From contig JAKSKX010000018.1 of assembly GCA_024401535.1 (NCBI GenBank), positions 1 through 48,227 of the forward strand: a stretch of DNA of 48,227 nucleotides, given 5' to 3'. Shown here one piece after another: positions 40,910-48,227 of the stretch. Within the stretch, counting starts at the first letter, position 1; each line of letters begins with the position of its first letter. The DNA is from Paludibacteraceae bacterium. GTDB lineage: Bacteria > Bacteroidota > Bacteroidia > Bacteroidales > Paludibacteraceae. The translations under genes were made by a program, and so were the position numbers. Under the pieces are notes generated by a model. The model saw only the letters and a program-made list of their open reading frames with translations. It was not told the DNA's origin and did no database searches.

Positions 40910-42268
40910 ATGAACCACAAATTGTTTGTTCCCTTGATGACTGCCATATTATGTGGAGCATCATGTACATCAAGTAGGAGTGATTATGGCCAATCAAATG
41001 GAAATGTTCCACACACCGGTCATGATTTGCAGGACCTTGACGTCTATTTCGATTCCATAACACCGCGTCTTATGGGATCTATCATGATCACTAAAGGTGA
41101 TTCTATATTGTTTTCTAAAAACATGGGATATTCTGACCTTGAATCAAGATCACCAGTTTCTGACACCACGTTGTTCAAGGTTGGATCAATCTCCAAATCG
41201 TTCACTGCGATATTGACTCTGAAAGCGATTGAAGCAGGTAAACTTTCTATGGACGATAAACTTGTCAAGTTTTTCCCTGATGCAAATATTCCTAACGCAG
41301 ACAAGATTACTGTCTATCATTTGCTTCATCATAGAAGTGGACTGTTAGATTATTTAACTGATGTTGAGAGTTGGGAGAAAAACTTGGAATGGATTATCTC
41401 TCCTCAGACCAAGGCTCAAATGGTGCAGCGTATAGCAAAGGATAAAACAACTCATTTTGAGCCAAACGAGATGTTCAGATACTGCAATTCCAATTATTTG
41501 CTATTGGCTTATATACTTGAGCAGATTTATTCCAAGACTTATGCTGAATTGATAGATGAACAGATAGCTAAGCCTATTGGCCTTAAAAATACGTTCTGTA
41601 GTTCAGGCAGGTCTTTAAATCCTAAATCCTATGCGTATAGAGGCGGTTGGCATAATGAAGAGTACTGGCATCCTACAGTTGTGCTAGGAACTGGTTCTAT
41701 TATTTCTACAAATCAAGATCTTCAGAAATACGTTTATTCACTGGCTAATGGAGCTTGGGGTAAATATGTATTTTCGCAAATGACCGATTTTGTCGATGGA
41801 TATGGTTGTGGGTTAATTGTTGACTCTAACAAATCTGTTTTTAATTTCACGCATACTGGTAGAATCGAGAGTTTTATCTCTTACATGAAGTTTGAGGATG
41901 GTGTAGTCACAACTGTCTTGTATAATGGAATGGGTATCAATGCTGGCACTATTGATTGGACAATGAACCAAGCAATAAAAGGCGAAGAATTCCCTATTCC
42001 AAGTTTGACTGTTTTGGAATTGGATAGTATCAAGCTGAATGAATATGTAGGTGACTATCAATGTGACAGCCTTATTCTTAAATTTGAGAATGACGGAAAA
42101 CATTTGATATGTACCGATGCCAATAACTGTAAATCTGTATTTGAGGCAAAGCCTAATGATTTATTCCAGTGCTTTTTCCATGATATGGATGTATCATTTA
42201 GTCCAACTAGAGATTCTATAAGGTTTAGAAAGTGGGGCGATTGGAAACTTTACGTTAAGAAGAAATAA
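40910..42268 (+). CDS. Serine hydrolase (beta-lactamase class C/DD-peptidase fold), lipoprotein
   Basis: A 452-residue protein starting at ATG 40910. Lipoprotein signal with Cys19 (CGASC). The penicillin-recognising fold motifs are present: SxxK as Ser93-Ile-Ser-Lys96 (VGSISKSF), YxN as Tyr191-Cys-Asn193, and HTG (THTGRIES) in place of KTG. About 100 C-terminal residues form a further domain (LNEYVGDYQCDSLILKF). Members include esterases, D-aminopeptidases and cell-wall peptidases; lipoproteins of this kind are rarely true antibiotic-resistance enzymes. The substrate is unknown. It appears to be a single gene. Confidence 0.85.
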   Translation: MNHKLFVPLMTAILCGASCTSSRSDYGQSNGNVPHTGHDLQDLDVYFDSITPRLMGSIMITKGDSILFSKNMGYSDLESRSPVSDTTLFKVGSISKSFTAILTLKAIEAGKLSMDDKLVKFFPDANIPNADKITVYHLLHHRSGLLDYLTDVESWEKNLEWIISPQTKAQMVQRIAKDKTTHFEPNEMFRYCNSNYLLLAYILEQIYSKTYAELIDEQIAKPIGLKNTFCSSGRSLNPKSYAYRGGWHNEEYWHPTVVLGTGSIISTNQDLQKYVYSLANGAWGKYVFSQMTDFVDGYGCGLIVDSNKSVFNFTHTGRIESFISYMKFEDGVVTTVLYNGMGINAGTIDWTMNQAIKGEEFPIPSLTVLELDSIKLNEYVGDYQCDSLILKFENDGKHLICTDANNCKSVFEAKPNDLFQCFFHDMDVSFSPTRDSIRFRKWGDWKLYVKKK

Positions 42269-42384
42269 ATTCATCTGCACTTGTATTTTGAATGTGCAAC
42301 AGTCATGTACTAAGGTATCGAGTCGGGTGTTTTTATGCTTTATACTGCAGGAAATGTTGTTAATTTAGTGAAAACTATTTCGTC

Positions 42385-43241
42385 ATGATACATTACTTTA
42401 TTGATTTTGAAAACGTTCATGAAGCAGGTTTGTTGGCATCGAGACTATCAACGAACCAACTGTCATACATGTGATATATTCTGAAGCCGCAAATAAACTG
42501 CCATTGAAGTTATTTTCGGCAGCATCTTCGTTGTTGGTGTCTTGGACATTCGAGTTAGCTTGCAATGGAGCTCACGATGCTCTAGATATTCAACTTGGGG
42601 TGTATCTTGGATTGTCTATAGCAAAATGTCCGGATGATACCTTTTATGTTGTGACAGCAGATAAGGGCTATGATAGTGCTATCGCTTCACTCATACAGAA
42701 AGGTTTCGCAATATCACGCCAACTGAATATTAAAGGTGATCAGTCTCTCTCTGAAATCGTTCCAACTGTATTGGAAACTCAAGAACCGAAGAACCTCGTT
42801 GTTCTAGATGGAGTAAGACAACAGATACGTAAGCTCATTCCCGAAGAGCTTTGCGACAATGATAAAATAGCTCAAATATCCGTATTGATCACCAGTGCGT
42901 CAAAACTGATTGATGTATATCGAGGCGTCGTTAAGATAGCAGGCGGGTTTCAGCATGGTGGCCAGACATACGGTTGTATCAAGGCATACGTAAATGACTA
43001 TTTCGAGAATAAGAGCAAGAAGACTGAGATGCAGAAAAAGAAAATAGAGAAAGTTACAACAGTTCAGCTACGTCAATACCTTACAGTTCAGGAGTGTTCT
43101 GACAAAACTCTCAAGTCGATTGTCAATATCATTAACAACACCACAAAGCTTCAGCAGGTCAGTCCTCAGATAAACAAAGCATTAGGCAATGACGCAAAGA
43201 AAGGCAGTGCCATTTATAAAAAAAATCAAACCTCTTGTTAA
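42385..43241 (+). pseudogene. PIN/NYN-like nuclease with a one-base frameshift
   Basis: From ATG 42385 the frame reads MIHYFIDFENVHEAGL and soon stops. From about 42432 a shifted frame continues VGIETINEPTVIHVIYSEAA to the stop at 43241. Adding one base after 42432 gives about 285 residues. The PIN/NYN acidic residues are present: Asp7 and Glu9 (FIDFEN), Asp in HDALDIQL, and Asp in VTADKGYD. Such proteins cut RNA. The C-terminal half (basic, KKTEMQKKKIEKV) may bind nucleic acid. The gene is a pseudogene, or restarts at ATG 42471 without the first acidic residues, or the base is a sequence error. Confidence 0.7.
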
Positions 43242-43516
43242 GACGCTTTACTGATTTATAGCTTTATTTGCATCAATATAATGTTAAGTGGAACCTATGG
43301 TCAAAACAATGGTGTTAGGAATGCACGACCTATGCGATATTTTTGTTAAAAAGTATTAACCAGTTGTAAAAATGGGGAGTACTATACTATGTAGTCATGT
43401 CATTTGCCAGAAATAATATTTTGAACGTCAGATGTATAATAAAATTTATGTACTTTAAAAGCATTCTCAATATCAATATTTTGTAAATTTGCTCGACGAA
43501 GAAAAATATTTAGAGT
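43242..43516. other. Intergenic region before the Sel1-repeat gene
   Basis: 275 bp, AT-rich. A -7 box TAAATTTG (43484-43491, plus) lies 25 bp before the ATG, with no clear -33. No terminator hairpin is obvious after the nuclease gene. Confidence 0.45.
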
Positions 43517-46192
43517 ATGGGGCTTATAGGAATAACAAAGTCTAGATTGAGAACTATAATAATTAGTGTAAGTTTCGTTATACTTATTGTTATATCTGTT
43601 CTGTTTAAGGTTTATGATTTGGATCAAGTATGGCAACAGATACTTGCTGCTGTCATTGCTGCGATCATTACAATTATAGTTACTAATCAACTTTTGGATG
43701 CGCAGACAAGTGCCGAAAGTAAGAAAGAGAAGGATTCCAAAGTATTCGAAGAAAAATTGAAAATATATAGCGAATTTCTCGATAAACTTAATCAGATTAT
43801 TGTCGATAATAAAATCTCTTCTGAAGAGGAGAAGACACTTATCGTTCAGGTGTCAAAAATAGCTATGCACACTAATACTGAACATGCAAATGAAATCATA
43901 AGATTGCTACAGGAATGTGTGAATTGTCTGCCTGAAAGGGGAGGAAATATGAGTCCCGCAAGAACTCGCAATTTAGGAGTAGCAGTTCTTAATCTTACTT
44001 CTGCTTTACAGAATGAGCTTTATCAGGATGAACTTATTAGTCATGACAAAAGCAAAAAACCGATAGTTCTTGATACTGATGGCTTTAGGAGTTTTCTTTC
44101 TGATGTTAATGAGATAAAAGAAGATAATGAAGGTCAGAAATTTGCAAATATAGTTGTTCCTGAGAGAGTTGTAGATAGAGATATATTGGTTGAAACTCAA
44201 ACAAAATTTTGGACCGAACTCATTTGTGAAATTAAGAGGTTCGGATTACCTTTCGCAAAAAGAAATAGAGATTTTTCTATTATGGATAATGCTGAAGAGG
44301 TTCGTTCTTTTGTGAATTATTTTTATGGACGATCGTCATTTGACCTTAATGATAATGAAAAAGGTGTTGGTTTCAATCTTATGCTTCCAATTATTTCAGA
44401 TGATAAGGAAATAGAACTTGTATTTAGAATTGAAATAGGTCGAAGTCTTTATATAGGTTTTGCATGGAGCAAAGATCATCGTTATTTTAATAAGTTGTCT
44501 CAGTCACAGAAGAATATAATCAAATCTCTTCGTGCTATAGGTGATGAAATTGATGTTGACCTATATCCTCACAAAGAGTGGGCTTGTCGTCATGAAATAG
44601 ATATAGATTTTTGGACTGGAGAAGCAGAAATTTCAGACTTAGACTCAGCGATAGAAGGATTTGATGCGCTTAAATTCGATATGTCAAGAACGGAATGGTT
44701 GGAAACTGTTCTATGTCCTATGATTTTTCAATTAATGGGTGAGTTCATAATAAAATTTAAGCATAAAGTTCCTGCTAAAGACACCTATGCTATTCTGTTA
44801 GAAGCCTTTGCAGAATTTTATAAAGTTACAAAAGAAGATAATTCAAGTATTCCTAAAGCGATGAAGCTATTTTCTTTGATAGCTTCAGTTAATAGCAGTT
44901 ATCAATTCGTCGCAGGATATTTTTATTATAATGCTTGTTCTTGTATAAAAGATGATGCAACTATAGATAAATATCTTGATACATCGGTTAGTTATCTTAT
45001 AAGTGCTGCTCAAAATGATAGCAACGAAGCTAAGGTTAATATTTTGTATTTGTATATATCCTCCCCACTTTTTAATAATGCTCTAAAAAGAAATGCTGAG
45101 AAGTATAATATTGACCTTAATTTGCTTTTGAAATGGAGTAGGGAAGCGGCAGATGAAGGAGATATTTTGGCACAAAATAATCTTGGTAGATTGTATAGTG
45201 AAGGTTTATATGATTCATTAAGGGATAAAGAAATTATATATCCAAACTATGTTGTAGCATATAAGTATGCAAAAAAGGCAGCAGAGCAGGGGTCAGCTAT
45301 GGCTATGTGTTCCTTATCTAAATTTTATCTTGAAGGTATAGGTACAAAGATAAATTATAAAAAGGCAATAAAATGGATAAATAAGTCAATAGAACAGAAT
45401 GTTCCTCAAGCATATTTGAATTTAGCTATATGCTATGAGATGGGGTATAGCTGTGAACAAGATCTTCCGAAGGCTATTTCTATTTATCAGGATCTTTATG
45501 ATGGTAAGTATGATGCTTATGATCAGGTTTCTGTTAATATAAGTAACACAATGGCAAGTTTTCATTTAGGTGTAATTTATCTTAATGGTAGAGGTGTTGA
45601 AGCAGATGAGGAGAAAGCAATAAGATTTCTTTATGAATCCACAGAATCTAATGCATTTATTACCTATTTTGTACTAGGTATCGTATACCTTGTTGGAATT
45701 GGTGTTGAAAAGGATGAAGAAAAGTCTTTTTCGGTATTTTCTTCAGTTGATGATTTTCATGCTAATTTATTGGTTTCCGTTTGTTATAGATATGGATTAG
45801 GAATCGAAAAATCTCAAGAAATTTGTGAGGAGATCCAAAGTGAATTAAGTATTCATTTAGGAGATTCCGAATTATTTAGTTACTATATAGAAATATTTAA
45901 CACTCTAAAAGTAGTTATTGATAAAATTGATTATTTGTATGATTTAGGTACTTATATTCTTGAAACAGCATTAGACTATGCAAAAAGGAAATCTCCTACT
46001 TCGTGGGCTGAATGTGAAATTCTAAGGTATCTTGCCGAATTAAATCTTGAAAAGGGAGAAGAAGAGCAAGGCTATGGATTTATAGAGCAAGCTCTTGAGT
46101 TGAATAATGGAGAAGATAGACAACTTCAAAAGCAGCTTCTTAATCTTCGTAGTGAATATATTACTAAGAAGACTATACCTCTCAATGATTAA
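43517..46192 (+). CDS. Membrane-anchored protein with unknown central domain and Sel1/TPR repeats
   Basis: An 891-residue protein. Two membrane helices are at the N-terminus (about 13-33 and 40-60), followed by a helical stretch (75-110). A central globular domain of about 200-420 contains FWTELICEIKRFGLPFAKRN, ELVFRIEIGRSLYIGFAW and KEWACRHEIDIDFWTG; it distantly recalls the DUF4268 family seen with nucleases, but this is tentative. From about 530 to 770 come Sel1/TPR-like helical repeats (AAEQGSAMAMCSLSKFYLEGIG, LGVIYLNGRGVEADEEKAIRFL). The repeats suggest protein binding. The codon and base use is AT-richer than in the sulfur island, consistent with accessory DNA. Confidence 0.7.
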   Translation: MGLIGITKSRLRTIIISVSFVILIVISVLFKVYDLDQVWQQILAAVIAAIITIIVTNQLLDAQTSAESKKEKDSKVFEEKLKIYSEFLDKLNQIIVDNKISSEEEKTLIVQVSKIAMHTNTEHANEIIRLLQECVNCLPERGGNMSPARTRNLGVAVLNLTSALQNELYQDELISHDKSKKPIVLDTDGFRSFLSDVNEIKEDNEGQKFANIVVPERVVDRDILVETQTKFWTELICEIKRFGLPFAKRNRDFSIMDNAEEVRSFVNYFYGRSSFDLNDNEKGVGFNLMLPIISDDKEIELVFRIEIGRSLYIGFAWSKDHRYFNKLSQSQKNIIKSLRAIGDEIDVDLYPHKEWACRHEIDIDFWTGEAEISDLDSAIEGFDALKFDMSRTEWLETVLCPMIFQLMGEFIIKFKHKVPAKDTYAILLEAFAEFYKVTKEDNSSIPKAMKLFSLIASVNSSYQFVAGYFYYNACSCIKDDATIDKYLDTSVSYLISAAQNDSNEAKVNILYLYISSPLFNNALKRNAEKYNIDLNLLLKWSREAADEGDILAQNNLGRLYSEGLYDSLRDKEIIYPNYVVAYKYAKKAAEQGSAMAMCSLSKFYLEGIGTKINYKKAIKWINKSIEQNVPQAYLNLAICYEMGYSCEQDLPKAISIYQDLYDGKYDAYDQVSVNISNTMASFHLGVIYLNGRGVEADEEKAIRFLYESTESNAFITYFVLGIVYLVGIGVEKDEEKSFSVFSSVDDFHANLLVSVCYRYGLGIEKSQEICEEIQSELSIHLGDSELFSYYIEIFNTLKVVIDKIDYLYDLGTYILETALDYAKRKSPTSWAECEILRYLAELNLEKGEEEQGYGFIEQALELNNGEDRQLQKQLLNLRSEYITKKTIPLND

Positions 46193-46251
46193 TGTAAACT
46201 AATAAAGAATTCTATTTCTTAGTTGGTTTCTAAGTATTTAGTTCTAAGATT

Positions 46252-47868
46252 TTAGAAAACTTTATCATCTGTGATATTGCCATCCACATCTGTGATACGC
46301 AAATGTGTTATATTGCGTTGCTCACTTGATATGCAGACTCCACACTTAGTAACTTTTCTGCCAGTTGCTTCATAAGGAATAGTATAGCCTTTGTTGTCAA
46401 TCTGAGCTAAAGCATTTTCGACGGAATCATCTACCTTTAACTCGAGCACGAAGATGTCGGTCTTGGTCTTAATCACTACATCGGCACGACCTAAGATACT
46501 TTTGACCTCGGTATCTACCTTGCTATTGAGTAGAGAAAATGCTGTATAGATGACAAGCTTGTAGAAAGCTTCCCGTTTCTTCTTTGCCATCCATTCCTTT
46601 CTGGTGATGATGTCGTAAGGTAGGCTGGCAATCCAAGAGCGCAGATGGATGAGGGCAGAGGAAAGATCACCTTCTATAATAGCCTTTGCCATATTGTATA
46701 TTGCATCATCTCGCTCTAGGTCATCAGTGTCCATTAGGTAATTTGTTAGACCTTCGACCATTCCTTTGCGTACTTCGTAATTAGGGAAATGAAGTCTATA
46801 TGACTTTAAAACATCATCGTAAGACTCGATGGTCAAGTAACCGCTTTGGTAAAGTAGAGGCAACGGAGTACTTGCACTCTCACAAGGAACATTGAATGCA
46901 CCAAGAGAGAGTTCGGCACCATCGAAATCTAAAGGATTGAATTCCGGGTGATGCTTTAGATGGTCAATAAGTGCTGTTGTTGTACTTGATTCAAACCAAA
47001 AGTGATCTGTTGTCCCGTCATTTAATGCTCTAAGCAAACTAAAAGGTGCATATACATCTTTGCTATTGCTTGAGAAATGATAGCCATCATAGTTCTTCTT
47101 TAGCAGGGCATAGGCTTCATCTATAGAGATGTTTAATTTTCCAGCGTAATCTACGACACATGGGCGCAGTACAGTATCTAATTCTTCTTGCGTGATACCG
47201 CACAAGCCAGAATAATTATCGAGCATAGAAATCTGGTAGAGATTATTCAATTCAGAGAAGATGCTGACTTGTGAGAACTTAGTTACACCTGTAATGAAGA
47301 CAAAACGGAGGTAAGCACCATCGAGTTTTACCGTCTGATAGAATCCACGAAGCATTGTGCGAATCCCTTCAAGCATGTCTTCATTATACAAGTTGCGCAT
47401 CATAGGAGTATCATATTCGTCTATTATGACTACAACTTTCTTGTTCAATGAATCATGAATATGACGAATCAATTGGTCGAATCTTGAGCCAAATTCATTT
47501 ATACGCTTCGTTGTTCCATATTGTGTCTCATATTTTTCGAGTAAAGCGGACAAGACTTCTCGCATACCTTCGAGCGAAGTGCAGTTACGCATCTCACTCA
47601 TGTCGAAGTGCAGTACAGGGTAAGTATTCCACTCCTTTTCTAAATCCATTACTTTCAAACCCTCAAATAGATTCTTCTGACCTTGAAAGTAAGCCTTAAA
47701 GGTATTACAGAGCAAAGACTTTCCAAAGCGACGGGGACGAGCCAAAAAGATATATTTATACCTGTTGGCAAGTTCATACATCATGTCTGTCTTGTCAACA
47801 TATAACATTCCTTGCTCTCTTATTTCTTGGAACTGGTCTGTATCTACTGGGTATCTAAATTTGCTCAT
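46252..47868 (-). CDS. AAA-ATPase-like protein with C-terminal PD-(D/E)XK nuclease domain
   Basis: A 538-residue protein. The N-terminal AAA-ATPase-like domain (about 1-290) has FLARPRRFGKSLLCNTF (P-loop RRFGKS) and VVIIDEYDTPM (Walker B). The C-terminal domain has the PD-(D/E)XK pattern ILGRADVVIKTKTDIFVLELKV (Asp...ELK). This family is found in many copies in Bacteroidota genomes and its role is unknown; mobile-element or defence links have been suggested. It is a single gene on the minus strand, convergent with the Sel1-repeat gene. Confidence 0.88.
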   Translation of the reverse strand: MSKFRYPVDTDQFQEIREQGMLYVDKTDMMYELANRYKYIFLARPRRFGKSLLCNTFKAYFQGQKNLFEGLKVMDLEKEWNTYPVLHFDMSEMRNCTSLEGMREVLSALLEKYETQYGTTKRINEFGSRFDQLIRHIHDSLNKKVVVIIDEYDTPMMRNLYNEDMLEGIRTMLRGFYQTVKLDGAYLRFVFITGVTKFSQVSIFSELNNLYQISMLDNYSGLCGITQEELDTVLRPCVVDYAGKLNISIDEAYALLKKNYDGYHFSSNSKDVYAPFSLLRALNDGTTDHFWFESSTTTALIDHLKHHPEFNPLDFDGAELSLGAFNVPCESASTPLPLLYQSGYLTIESYDDVLKSYRLHFPNYEVRKGMVEGLTNYLMDTDDLERDDAIYNMAKAIIEGDLSSALIHLRSWIASLPYDIITRKEWMAKKKREAFYKLVIYTAFSLLNSKVDTEVKSILGRADVVIKTKTDIFVLELKVDDSVENALAQIDNKGYTIPYEATGRKVTKCGVCISSEQRNITHLRITDVDGNITDDKVF

Positions 47869-48227
47869 TTTTTCTGCAAAAACGGCTTTAATAAGAAGCT
47901 TTAGCCGAAGTTGTGTTCAAAGGTACTTATTTTTCTTCAAATATCGTTTATTTCAGATTCATTTCGAGTAAATTTTAAGAAGATTTACAACTAACGCTAC
48001 ATAATGATAATTTGTATTTTATAAATATCGATTATAGAAACTAATTCTCTCTGACTACGCTTTTTTAACTTCATCGTAACATTGACTCAAACCGTAGTCT
48101 AAAGGGTAGGAGAAAAAAACTGTTTTCAAGGAGTGTTGATATTTTGCACTTTACTTTCTCAAAGCTGGATGACAAGAATATCCTACTGCACTGTTTTGCT
48201 GCGGAATACAAAAGAAAGAAAATGCTA
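47869..48227. other. Right-end intergenic region
   Basis: A -7 box for the AAA/PD-(D/E)XK gene is at 47918-47925 (minus, TACCTTTG). CGGCT...AGCCG at 47883-47907 may form a small hairpin in its leader. From about 48069 to the window end one plus-strand frame stays open without a start codon (about 53 codons, ...FSKLDDKNILLHCFAAEY). It may be the remains or the edge of a gene, but it cannot be named. Confidence 0.45.

Noticed and set aside
1-48227. CRISPR arrays, rRNA or tRNA genes, prophage
   Set aside because: No regularly spaced repeats, no cloverleaf or rRNA sequence noticed by reading, and no phage structural genes. A covariance search was not possible here, so a missed tRNA cannot be fully excluded.

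Overview
The window looks like chromosome of a member of Bacteroidota, most likely Bacteroidales and possibly Prevotellaceae-like. Almost every promoter that can be recognised has the Bacteroidota form TTTG-N19-TAnnTTTG. Several secreted proteins end in a type IX secretion (T9SS) sorting tail, and there are FISUMP-like domains, OprO/P-type porin homologues and an AAA-ATPase/PD-(D/E)XK protein of a kind common in this phylum. I saw no tRNA, rRNA or CRISPR array.

Layout. (1) 1-2150: the hsdM and hsdS (cut by the left edge) genes of a type I restriction-modification system. (2) 2.6-16.3 kb: an envelope and secretion region. It holds a lipoprotein metallo-beta-lactamase-fold hydrolase, FISUMP-type secreted proteins (one with a one-base frameshift), small T9SS-tailed proteins, a DUF4832-like protein, a legumain-like (C13) T9SS protease with a partner, and a membrane-anchored OmpA-domain protein. 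(3) 16.35-39.6 kb: a 23-kb assimilatory sulfate island. (4) 39.9-48.2 kb: an AT-richer accessory region with a small toxin-antitoxin-like gene set, a serine hydrolase lipoprotein, a frameshifted PIN/NYN-like nuclease, a membrane Sel1-repeat protein and an AAA/PD-(D/E)XK protein.

The sulfate island is the main result. It encodes an OprO/P-type porin, a PstS-like lipoprotein and PstC/PstA/PstB-like transporter parts (inferred to carry sulfate); CysD/CysN ATP sulfurylase with no APS kinase; an APS-reductase-type CysH; and a siroheme-4Fe4S sulfite reductase fused to a HEPN-like and a TusA-like domain. It also has a route from glutamyl-tRNA to siroheme (HemA, HemL, HemB, a HemC-CobA-HemD fusion, Met8), thioredoxin and thioredoxin reductase, CysK and a MetY-like sulfhydrylase. 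A ThiS-like carrier with a masked C-terminus sits with a MoeB/ThiF-like activator and a JAMM peptidase, which suggests that sulfide is delivered as a protein thiocarboxylate.

Reading the intergenic DNA shows what appears to be a shared control code. Five minus-strand promoters have exactly ATCAC-N8-GTGAT, then 17 bp, then G[GC][GT]ATTTC, then 19 bp, then TAAnTTTG. A sixth (hemA) is a variant. A seventh, the divergent GT2/pstB/metY promoter, shares one palindrome with pstC at the same 44-bp distance on both sides. The usual -33 TTTG is replaced by TTTC, as expected for activator-dependent promoters. The regulator is not identified. An orphan NarL-type response regulator inside the island, itself read from an ordinary promoter, is the local candidate.
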